The notes below the pieces were generated by a model, which had not been told where the DNA came from, ran no database searches, and was given only the letters and a program-made list of their open reading frames with translations. A program made the translations under genes and the position numbers. A stretch of DNA of 64,000 nt, from positions 496,001 to 560,000 of the forward strand of contig CAWDAD010000001.1 of assembly GCA_963800235.1 (NCBI GenBank), written 5' to 3'. Source of the DNA: CAVVNP01 sp963800235 (GTDB lineage Bacteria > Actinomycetota > Acidimicrobiia > Acidimicrobiales > Iamiaceae). Below, one piece after another: positions 24,674 to 31,440 of this stretch; within the stretch, counting starts at the first letter, position 1, and every line of letters begins with the position of its first letter.

Positions 24674-25942
24674 GTGGCCGAGAGCGTGACGATCACCGAC
24701 AACCGCAGCGGGGAGAGCATCGAGATCCCCATCGTCAACGGCGGGGTCTCCGCCGCCGAGTGGAAGAAGCTCCTCGGCAACATCTGGTTCTACGACCCGG
24801 CCTACACCCAGACCGCGGCCACCAGCAGCGCCATCACCGAGATCGACGGCGAGGCCGGCATCCTGCGCTACCGCGGCTACCCGATCGAGCAGCTGGCCGA
24901 GCAGTCCACCTACCTCGAGGTGGCCTACCTGCTGATCTTCGGCGAGCTGCCCACCGAGGAGCAGTTCGCCGCCTGGAAGCACGAGATCACCTACCACACG
25001 TTCATCCACGAGAACGTGCGCAAGCGGTTCATGGAGGGCTTCCACTACGACGCCCACCCGATGGGGATGCTCGTCTCGGCCATCGCCGCCCTCTCGACCT
25101 TCTACCCCGAGGCCAAGAACATCTTCGACGTGGACATCCGCGACAAGCAGATCGTCCGGCTCATCGCCAAGGTCCCCACGCTGGCCGCCTGCGCCTACCG
25201 GTTCAGCATGGGCATGCCGTTCGTCTACCCGGACAACACCCTCGACTTCGCCGCCAACTTCAACTCGATGATGTGGAAGATCGCCGAGCCGCGGTACGAG
25301 CCGCACCCGACCATCGCCCGCGCCCTCGACGTGCTCTTCATCCTCCACGCCGACCACGAGCTCAACTGCGGCACCGCCACCATGCGCATGGCCGGCAGCT
25401 CCCACCCCGACCCCTACATGGCCACCGCGGCCGCCACCGCCGCCCTCTACGGGCCCCGCCACGGCGGCGCCAACGAGCAGGTCATCAAGATGCTCACCGA
25501 GATCGGCGACATCAGCAACGCCGATGACTTCATCGCCTCGGTGAAGCAGGGCAACGGCAAGCTGCAGGGCTTCGGCCACCGCGTGTACAAGAACTTCGAC
25601 CCGCGGGCGAACATCATCAAGAAGATCGCCTACGACGTCTTCGAGGTCACGGGGAAGAACCCGCTGCTCGACATCGCCCTGAAGCTCGAGGAGGTGGCGC
25701 TGGCCGACGACTACTTCATCAGCCGCAAGCTCTACCCGAACGTCGACTTCTACTCCGGGCTGATCTACCAGGCCATGGGCTTCCCGCTCGACATGTTCAC
25801 CGTGCTCTTCGCCATCCCCCGCACCTCCGGCTGGCTGGCCCACTGGAAGGAGCTGCTCGAGCAGGACCAGAAGATCGCCCGGCCCCGCCAGCTCTACACC
25901 GGCTCCGAGGCCCGCGACTACGTGGAGATGGCGGACCGCTGA
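24674..25942 (+). CDS. gltA: Citrate synthase
   Basis: A 422-aa citrate synthase that condenses oxaloacetate and acetyl-CoA as the first TCA step. Key segments: HADHELNCGT (active-site His region), PRHGGANE, GFGHRVYKNFDPR (the second His and Arg) and the catalytic-Asp strand VDFYSGLIYQAMGF. The N-terminus (IVNGGVSAAEWKKL...YDPAYTQTAATSSAITEIDGEAGILRYRGYPIEQLA) is typical of the type-II-like actinobacterial enzymes. GTG at 24674 fits the family start; longer frames run into the LysR gene. It is 85 bases upstream of (or, if CTG is used, overlaps) the RDD gene. Confidence 0.95.
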   Translation: MAESVTITDNRSGESIEIPIVNGGVSAAEWKKLLGNIWFYDPAYTQTAATSSAITEIDGEAGILRYRGYPIEQLAEQSTYLEVAYLLIFGELPTEEQFAAWKHEITYHTFIHENVRKRFMEGFHYDAHPMGMLVSAIAALSTFYPEAKNIFDVDIRDKQIVRLIAKVPTLAACAYRFSMGMPFVYPDNTLDFAANFNSMMWKIAEPRYEPHPTIARALDVLFILHADHELNCGTATMRMAGSSHPDPYMATAAATAALYGPRHGGANEQVIKMLTEIGDISNADDFIASVKQGNGKLQGFGHRVYKNFDPRANIIKKIAYDVFEVTGKNPLLDIALKLEEVALADDYFISRKLYPNVDFYSGLIYQAMGFPLDMFTVLFAIPRTSGWLAHWKELLEQDQKIARPRQLYTGSEARDYVEMADR

Positions 25943-26025
25943 CCGGTCCGGGCGGCTGGGGCCCGTACCGGCCGCCCCCCCGACCCGCTCCGCTCCCGCC
26001 GCCCCCGCCCCGGCCCTGGCCGCCG

Positions 26026-27018
26026 GTGCGGCGGCGCGGTCCCACCGCCCGGATCGGCCCCCGCCTCGGCGCCCGGGCCATCGACTCGGTGCTCGAGATC
26101 GCCGCCGGCGCGGTGGTGCTCTACGTGCTGAGCGACCTCGGGCGGCCCTACGCCACCCTGTTCGTCATCGCCGCGCTGGTGACCGCCTACGAGACGGTCT
26201 CGGTCGCCACCGCCGGCGCCACCGTCGGCAAGCTGGTCGTCGGGATCCGGGTGGTCGAGCTCGACGCCACCGACGGGGTGTCGTGGTCGGCGGCGGTCCG
26301 CCGGTCCTCGGTGCTCGGGCCCCTGCTCGTCCTGGCGGTGCCCGTCCCCGGTCTGCTGATCTCGGTCGCCACCTCACCGCTGCACCGCGGGGTGCACGAC
26401 CGCCTGGCCCGCACCTACGTCGTCGACCCTCGCCTCGCCGCCGGCATCACCAGCGACGACCTGCTGGCCATCGCCGGGCTCGAGGTCCTCCCGGCGCCGA
26501 CCCGCTGGGGCATCTGCCCGCCCGCCGCGGTCCGGCGGCGGGCCCGGCTCCACCGCCTCGACGACGCCCCGCTGCTCGTCCTCGGCCTGCTCGTGCTGGC
26601 GCTGCTGGCCGCCTTCGGGAGCGGGATCGGCGGCGTCCTGCTCCTCACCACCGGGCCGTGGCTCGTGCTGTTCCTGGTCGACGAGACGCGGCGCATCGCC
26701 CGCTGCGGGCAGACCGCCGGCCACCGCCGCGCCGGGCTGGTCGTGGTCGACACCACCACCGGCGAGGCCCCCTCGACCAGCCGGTCGTTCGTCCGGGCGC
26801 TGGTCATCGGCCTCGGGCTGTACGTGCCGTTGCTCGGGTGGCTGGTCGTGCTGCTGCCCGACGCCATCGCCCTGGTCTCGACCGCCGACCACCGCAGCAT
26901 CCACGACCGCCTGGCCCGCACCGTCGTGATCGTCGATCCCCGCCTGGCCCCCGAGGAGCGGTACCGGACGTCGGTGGCCCTCGCCGCCGGGGCCGGGTCC
27001 GCCGGGGCCGTGACCTGA
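26026..27018 (+). CDS. Membrane protein with two tandem RDD domains
   Basis: A 330-aa integral membrane protein. Two RDD-family units are visible: residues ~10-135 (GPRLGARAIDSVLE, TVGKLVVGIRVV, HDRLARTYVVD) and ~180-315 (ending IHDRLARTVVIVD). Each unit has two or three hydrophobic segments, so this is an internal duplication. RDD proteins are mostly uncharacterised; some act as Na+/H+ antiporters. GTG 26026 is the first standard start. In the same frame an in-phase CTG at 25939 overlaps the citrate synthase stop (CTGA) and would add a proline-rich head (TGPGGWGPYRPPPRP...) common in actinobacterial RDD proteins, so the true start may be upstream. The rhomboid gene follows after 1 base. Confidence 0.82.
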   Translation: MRRRGPTARIGPRLGARAIDSVLEIAAGAVVLYVLSDLGRPYATLFVIAALVTAYETVSVATAGATVGKLVVGIRVVELDATDGVSWSAAVRRSSVLGPLLVLAVPVPGLLISVATSPLHRGVHDRLARTYVVDPRLAAGITSDDLLAIAGLEVLPAPTRWGICPPAAVRRRARLHRLDDAPLLVLGLLVLALLAAFGSGIGGVLLLTTGPWLVLFLVDETRRIARCGQTAGHRRAGLVVVDTTTGEAPSTSRSFVRALVIGLGLYVPLLGWLVVLLPDAIALVSTADHRSIHDRLARTVVIVDPRLAPEERYRTSVALAAGAGSAGAVT

Positions 27019-27019
27019 G

Positions 27020-27784
27020 GTGGCCCTCCCCCTCCGCGACGACACGCCGCCGGCGCGGACGCCCTGGGTCACCTACGCACTGATCCTGACCTGCACCGTC
27101 GTGCTGCTCTTCCTGCAGCCGCCGCCGTTCCAGCGCGGCATCGATGTGCTCGACGGCAACGACGAGGCCCGGGCGGTGCTGCGCTACGAGTACCGGTGGG
27201 GGGCGGTCCCGTGCGAGGTCGCCCAGGGTCGGTCGCTGGCCGACGGCGCCCGTTGCGACGCCCCGTCGGCCGTCCCGAAGGTGTCCAAGAGCGTGTGGCT
27301 GGCCCTCGTCACCTCGCTGTTCCTGCACGCCAACCTGATCCACCTGGCCGGGAACATGCTGTTCCTCTGGGTCTTCGGCGGCGCCGTCGAGGAGCGGCTC
27401 GGCCGGGGCCTGTTCCTGCTCGTCTACCTGACCTCCGGGGTCGTCGGCACCCTGGTGCACACGGTCTTCCACGCCGACCAGGCGGTGCCCGTCCTCGGCG
27501 CGTCGGGCGCCATCGCCGGGATCATGGGCGCCTACCTGGTGCTGCGCCCGCGTGGACGGATCCTGACGGTGATGACCTCGGCCGCCGTCCAGGTCGTCTA
27601 CGTGCCGGCGTTCGTCGTCCTGGGGCTGTTCTTCGTCACCCAGTTCCTCACCCCCGACGCCGAGCACGTGGCCTGGCAGGCCCACGTGGGCGGCATGCTG
27701 GCCGGCGCCGCCTTCGCCCTCGGGCTGCGCGCCGTGCTCGACCGCCGGCGCCGACCGCCGGTGGCCCCGGTCCTCAGCCGCTGA
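27020..27784 (+). CDS. Rhomboid-family intramembrane serine protease
   Basis: A 254-aa rhomboid with six or more membrane helices. The catalytic serine is Ser162 in GASGAIAG and the histidine His222 in QAHVGGMLAG. The family HxxxN motif is present as HLAGNMLFLWVFGGAVEERLG. A hydrophilic loop with two cysteines (residues ~57 and ~75) lies between helices 1 and 2. It would cleave membrane-anchored proteins; the substrate is unknown. The GTG start follows the RDD stop by 1 base, so the two are co-translated. Its last 11 bases overlap the convergent quinone oxidoreductase gene. Confidence 0.92.
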   Translation: MALPLRDDTPPARTPWVTYALILTCTVVLLFLQPPPFQRGIDVLDGNDEARAVLRYEYRWGAVPCEVAQGRSLADGARCDAPSAVPKVSKSVWLALVTSLFLHANLIHLAGNMLFLWVFGGAVEERLGRGLFLLVYLTSGVVGTLVHTVFHADQAVPVLGASGAIAGIMGAYLVLRPRGRILTVMTSAAVQVVYVPAFVVLGLFFVTQFLTPDAEHVAWQAHVGGMLAGAAFALGLRAVLDRRRRPPVAPVLSR

Positions 27785-28763
27785 CCACGTCGAGCAGCAC
27801 CTTGCCGACGTTGGCGTTGGCCTCGACGTGGCGATGCGCCTCGGCCACCGCCTCGAGCGGGAAGCGGCAGTCGATGACCGGGTGGAGGTCGCCGCGCTCG
27901 AACCCGGGCAGCACCTCGCGGGCGAAGCGCCGGGAGATGGCGACCTTCTCCTCCAGGGGCCGGGCCCGCAGCACCGTGCCGACCAGGTGGGCCCGCTTGG
28001 GCAGCAGCGCGCCCAGCGGGAAGGTCGCCGACCCGCCGCCCATCACCCCGACCTGGACGATGGTGCCGCCCTGGGCGAGGGCGTCGACGTTGCGGGCCAG
28101 GTAGTCGCCGCCGACCACGTCGAGCACGACGTCGGCGCCGAAGCCGCTCGTCGCCTCCTTGGTGCGGGGGACGAAGTCGGCGCCGGTGTAGTCGACGGCC
28201 ACGTCGGCGCCGAGGTCCCGGCACGCGTCCACCTTGGCCGCCGACGACGTCGTGATCACCGAGGCCCCGACGTGCTTGGCGATCTGGATGGCGGCGGTGC
28301 CGACCCCCGACGCGCCGGCGTGGACGAGCGCCCATTGGCCGGCGGTCAGCCCGCCCTGCACGACCAGGGCGTCGTAGGCGGTGATCCACACCTCGGGGAT
28401 GGCGGCGGCGTCGGCCACGCCCACCGCCTCGGGCACCACCATGGCCTGGCGCTCGTGGATGGCGACCCGCTCGGCGTAGGCCCCGCCGCTGACGATGCCC
28501 ATGACCTCCTGGCCGATCGACCAGTCCTGCACCCGGCTGCCGAGGCGGGCGACCCGGCCGCTGAACTCCATGCCCGGCACCTCGTGGGGGCGGGCCGGTC
28601 CCGGCTCCGGGTACAGCCCGCGCCGCTGCAGCAGGTCGGCCCGGTTGACCGCGGTGGCGACCACGTCGACCAGCACGTCCTCCGGGCCGATCTCGGGATC
28701 GGGGATCTCCTCGATCTGCAGGACGTCGGGATCGCCGTAGCTGGTCAGGGTGATGGCGCGCAC
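27774..28763 (-). CDS. NADPH:quinone oxidoreductase family protein (zinc-free MDR)
   Basis: A 329-aa medium-chain reductase of the quinone-oxidoreductase/PIG3-like group. It has N-terminal NRADLLQRRGLYP (a feature of TP53I3-like members), GMEFSGRVARLG in place of the zinc-binding His motif of alcohol dehydrogenases, the cofactor loop HAGASGVGTAAIQIAKHVGA and C-terminal EAHRHVEANANVGKVLL. It lacks structural-zinc cysteines. It reduces quinones or enones with NADPH. The ATG at 28763 is preceded by AGGAGG (from CCTCCT on the + strand). Its upstream neighbour, the esterase lipoprotein, lies 16 bases away on the same strand. Confidence 0.9.
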   Translation of the reverse strand: MRAITLTSYGDPDVLQIEEIPDPEIGPEDVLVDVVATAVNRADLLQRRGLYPEPGPARPHEVPGMEFSGRVARLGSRVQDWSIGQEVMGIVSGGAYAERVAIHERQAMVVPEAVGVADAAAIPEVWITAYDALVVQGGLTAGQWALVHAGASGVGTAAIQIAKHVGASVITTSSAAKVDACRDLGADVAVDYTGADFVPRTKEATSGFGADVVLDVVGGDYLARNVDALAQGGTIVQVGVMGGGSATFPLGALLPKRAHLVGTVLRARPLEEKVAISRRFAREVLPGFERGDLHPVIDCRFPLEAVAEAHRHVEANANVGKVLLDVVSG

Positions 28764-28779
28764 GGGACCTCCTGGGTGC

Positions 28780-29838
28780 TCAGCGCAGCGGGTGGGCGTC
28801 GAAGAAGTCGAGGACCAGGGCGGTGGCGTCGACCTGGTCGGTGGTGTGGCCGAGGCGGTCGACCTTCACCGGCGAGCCGGGCCAGGTGTGACCGCCGCCC
28901 TGGATGCTGTAGAGCTGCACCGCCGACCCCGGGGCGCACCCGGACCAGACCCAGTGGTCGACCTCGGTGCCGATCCGGGTGATCTGCGGGGTCGGCGAGC
29001 AGTGGGCCAGCTCGGCCCAGCGGGCCATGTTGTGCTCGGTGCCCGGGAGGCCCGCGTTGGGCTGGCCGGCGGGCAGGTCGCCCTCCTCGTACGGCACGAC
29101 CGGGTCGGCGGTGCCGTGGAAGGCGATGACCGGGAGGGCCCGGTCGCAGGGCGGGAAGACGACCTCCTCGGCCACCAGGCCGACGGCGGCGATCCGGGTG
29201 GGCAGGGTGCAGGCGAGGTCGGTGGCGAAGGCCGAGCCGAGCGAGATCCCGTCGGCGAACACGCGGGTCGTGTCGATGCAGAGGTGCCGCTCGACCTCGG
29301 CGATCAGGGTCTGGGCGAAGGCGAGGTCGGTGCCGCCGGACCCGTCGGTCGGGAACAGCTGCCACTGCCCGCCGATGGCGTCGGGGGTGACCACCACGTA
29401 GCCGCGGCGCTCGCCCCGGTCCGGGAGCTGCGAGTAGGCGCTCTGCTCGAGGGCGTTCGATCCGCTGCCGTGGAAGTTCAGCACCAGCGGCTGCGGCTTG
29501 CGGTTGGTCGAGTCCCGGGGCACGCCGAGCCGGTACGACCGGGTGGCGCCGCCGGACCCGAGGGTGCGCACCACGTCGGCGTCCTGGCCCGCCGGGCCGT
29601 GGAGGTCGCTCGGCAGCGGCGTCCCGCACCCCGCCGTCCCCTTCGCCGCCCTCCCCGACCCGGCGCCCGGCGAGCCGGTGCCGGTCGAGCCGGTGCCGGT
29701 GGCCGTCCGGTCGGAGCCCGGCGCCGCCGACGTGCCGGACGAGCCCGACGACCCGGAGCTGCACGCCGCCGCCAGGGCCGCCACCACCAGGCCGACGAGC
29801 AGCCGTCCCAGCCGGGTGGGGGCGGGCGACGGCGGCAC
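28780..29838 (-). CDS. Secreted PHB-depolymerase-like esterase lipoprotein
   Basis: A 352-aa lipoprotein of the esterase-PHB/LpqC group. The N-terminus has a signal peptide and lipobox (LVVAALAAAC), then a Ser/Gly-rich linker of ~40 residues. The hydrolase core has an oxyanion segment LVLNFHGSGSN, nucleophile in DGISLGSAF (GxSxG), AFHGTADPVVPYEEG with the acid, and GGGHTWPGSP with the catalytic His. Members hydrolyse polyhydroxybutyrate or feruloyl/acetyl esters outside the cell. GTG 29838 is preferred over longer frames because the lipoprotein signal then starts correctly and TACCAT ends 6 bases upstream. Confidence 0.88.
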   Translation of the reverse strand: MPPSPAPTRLGRLLVGLVVAALAAACSSGSSGSSGTSAAPGSDRTATGTGSTGTGSPGAGSGRAAKGTAGCGTPLPSDLHGPAGQDADVVRTLGSGGATRSYRLGVPRDSTNRKPQPLVLNFHGSGSNALEQSAYSQLPDRGERRGYVVVTPDAIGGQWQLFPTDGSGGTDLAFAQTLIAEVERHLCIDTTRVFADGISLGSAFATDLACTLPTRIAAVGLVAEEVVFPPCDRALPVIAFHGTADPVVPYEEGDLPAGQPNAGLPGTEHNMARWAELAHCSPTPQITRIGTEVDHWVWSGCAPGSAVQLYSIQGGGHTWPGSPVKVDRLGHTTDQVDATALVLDFFDAHPLR

Positions 29839-29844
29839 CGCGGC

Positions 29845-29850
29845 ATGGTA
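29845..29850 (-). promoter_or_regulatory. Leaderless -10 element TACCAT for the esterase lipoprotein
   Basis: Minus-strand TACCAT ends 6 bases before the GTG at 29838. Confidence 0.55.
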
Positions 29851-29912
29851 CGAGCCGACGGTGGCGCCGGGGCGACCGGAGCAGGACCCCGACGGGAGCG
29901 GGCGAGCGGTCG

Positions 29913-29918
29913 TACCCT
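29913..29918 (+). promoter_or_regulatory. -10 element TACCCT for the diiron protein
   Basis: TACCCT 38 bases before the ATG at 29957, leaving a short leader with an AAGGGGA ribosome site. Confidence 0.45.
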
Positions 29919-29956
29919 TTGGACCACGCCCGCGAGCGCACCAAGGGGAAACCGAC

Positions 29957-31135
29957 ATGCCGACCAGGCCCGCCAGCACGCCCAGCGACCGCATCGACCC
30001 GGCGGCGGCCGATCCGGCCCCGGCGACGGCCGGCGACGGCTTCCCCGTCGACGCCGTCCCCGAGCAGGCGGTGGTCGCCGAGGCGGTGAAGGTCATCCAC
30101 GACCACGCCGACCGCATCTTCCTGTGGGAGTACGGGCGGGACCGCGACCAGCTGGTGACCCTCTACAACAAGGCCATGGGGTCGCAGTGGAACAGCGTCA
30201 CCGACCTCGACTGGTCGACCGAGGTCGACCCCGAGGAGCTGGTCGACCTCGACACGCCCATGCTGCAGCTCGTCCGGGCCACCGTCGACGTGCCCGGTTC
30301 GCCCATCGCCAGCTGGGGCGAGAAGGAGCTGGTGGCCTTCGCGGTCGAGGGGCTGAAGGCCCAGCTCAGCCAGTTCATGCACGGCGAGCAGGGCGCCATG
30401 ATGACCGCGGCCAAGATCGTCGAGACCGTCCCCTGGATCGACGCCAAGTACTACGCCTCGACCCAGACCATGGACGAGGCGCGCCACACCGAGGTGTTCG
30501 CCAAGTACCTGCACACCAAGCTGGGCGAGGCCTACCCCATGAGCCCGTTCCTCGAGGAGCAGATCACCACCCTGCTCGAGGACAGCCGCTGGGACATCGC
30601 CTACCTCGGCATGCAGATCGTCATCGAGAGCCTGGCGCTGGCCGCCTTCGGGGAGCTGCTGCGCCGCACCGACGAGCCGCTCCTGCGCAAGCTCCTGCGC
30701 TACGTGCTCTCCGACGAGGCCCGCCACGTGGCCTTCGGCATCCTCAGCCTGGCCGAGTTCTACGAGCACCTCTCCGAGGCCGAGCTGAAGGACCGCCAGG
30801 AGTTCCTGGCCGAGAACACCCTGCGCAACCGGGCCCGCTCCACCACCCCGGAGGTGTGGGACCGCCTGGGCGTCCCGGCCGACGCGGTGATGCCGTACCT
30901 GGCCGAGGCCGCCTCGTCGCTCAAGGTGACGCCCTTCGCCGGCTTCCAGAAGGCGTTCTTCTCCAAGCTGGTGCCCAACGTCGGCAAGCTCGGCCTGCTC
31001 GACGCCAACGACGGCTACCTGCGCCGCCAGTGGGACGCCGCCGGCCTGATGGTGTTCGAGCACGCCGACGACACCGCCAGCGACTACACGACCTACGACG
31101 CGGTCGCCCAGGACCGGGCCGCCGCCGGCGCCTGA
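29957..31135 (+). CDS. Ferritin-like diiron oxygenase-type protein
   Basis: A 392-aa helical protein with a carboxylate-bridged diiron site. Candidate ligands are Glu143 (GEQGAMM), Glu174/His177 (DEARHTE), Glu224 (VIESLAL) and Glu254/His257 (DEARHVAF), that is E-(ExxH)-E-(ExxH), the pattern of ribonucleotide-reductase R2-like and AurF-like oxygenases. The first 30 residues are low-complexity. The reaction (hydroxylation, N-oxygenation or desaturation) cannot be told. ATG 29957 has an AAGGGG ribosome site. A stand-alone Nfu N-domain protein follows 26 bases downstream, suggesting a link to iron or Fe-S handling. The divergent neighbour is the esterase lipoprotein. Confidence 0.88.
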   Translation: MPTRPASTPSDRIDPAAADPAPATAGDGFPVDAVPEQAVVAEAVKVIHDHADRIFLWEYGRDRDQLVTLYNKAMGSQWNSVTDLDWSTEVDPEELVDLDTPMLQLVRATVDVPGSPIASWGEKELVAFAVEGLKAQLSQFMHGEQGAMMTAAKIVETVPWIDAKYYASTQTMDEARHTEVFAKYLHTKLGEAYPMSPFLEEQITTLLEDSRWDIAYLGMQIVIESLALAAFGELLRRTDEPLLRKLLRYVLSDEARHVAFGILSLAEFYEHLSEAELKDRQEFLAENTLRNRARSTTPEVWDRLGVPADAVMPYLAEAASSLKVTPFAGFQKAFFSKLVPNVGKLGLLDANDGYLRRQWDAAGLMVFEHADDTASDYTTYDAVAQDRAAAGA

Positions 31136-31161
31136 CCGGACCGGAGACGGGAGCGCCCGCC

Positions 31162-31422
31162 ATGACCCAGGTGACCGCCAGCTCGACGCCCAACCCGAAC
31201 GCCCGCAAGTTCACCCTCGACCGCCCCGTGGGCGACGTGGTCAACGTCACCGACGCCTCGCGCGCCGGCGAGGAACCGCTGGCCGCCGCCCTCTTCGCCC
31301 TCGACGGGGTGGTCGGGGTGTTCGCCACCGCCGACTTCGTCACGGTCTCGAAGGAGCCCGCCGCCGACTGGGAGGCGCTCGAACCGGCGGCGGCCGACGT
31401 CATCGCCGACCACTTCGGCTGA
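31162..31422 (+). CDS. Stand-alone NifU/Nfu N-terminal domain protein
   Basis: An 86-aa protein consisting only of the Nfu N-terminal domain: TPNPNARKFTLDRPVG at the start, LFALDGVVGVFATADFVTVSKEP in the middle and a final helix. The C-terminal CxxC-bearing NifU domain that holds the Fe-S cluster in normal Nfu proteins is missing, and the protein has no cysteine. A role as a partner-binding or chaperone-like module is inferred. It is probably co-transcribed with the diiron protein (26-base gap with GGAGACGGGAG). The ATG at 31162 is unambiguous. It converges with the acyl-CoA synthetase fusion, 18 bases away. Confidence 0.88.
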   Translation: MTQVTASSTPNPNARKFTLDRPVGDVVNVTDASRAGEEPLAAALFALDGVVGVFATADFVTVSKEPAADWEALEPAAADVIADHFG

Positions 31423-31440
31423 CCCTCGACGATCCCCGGC

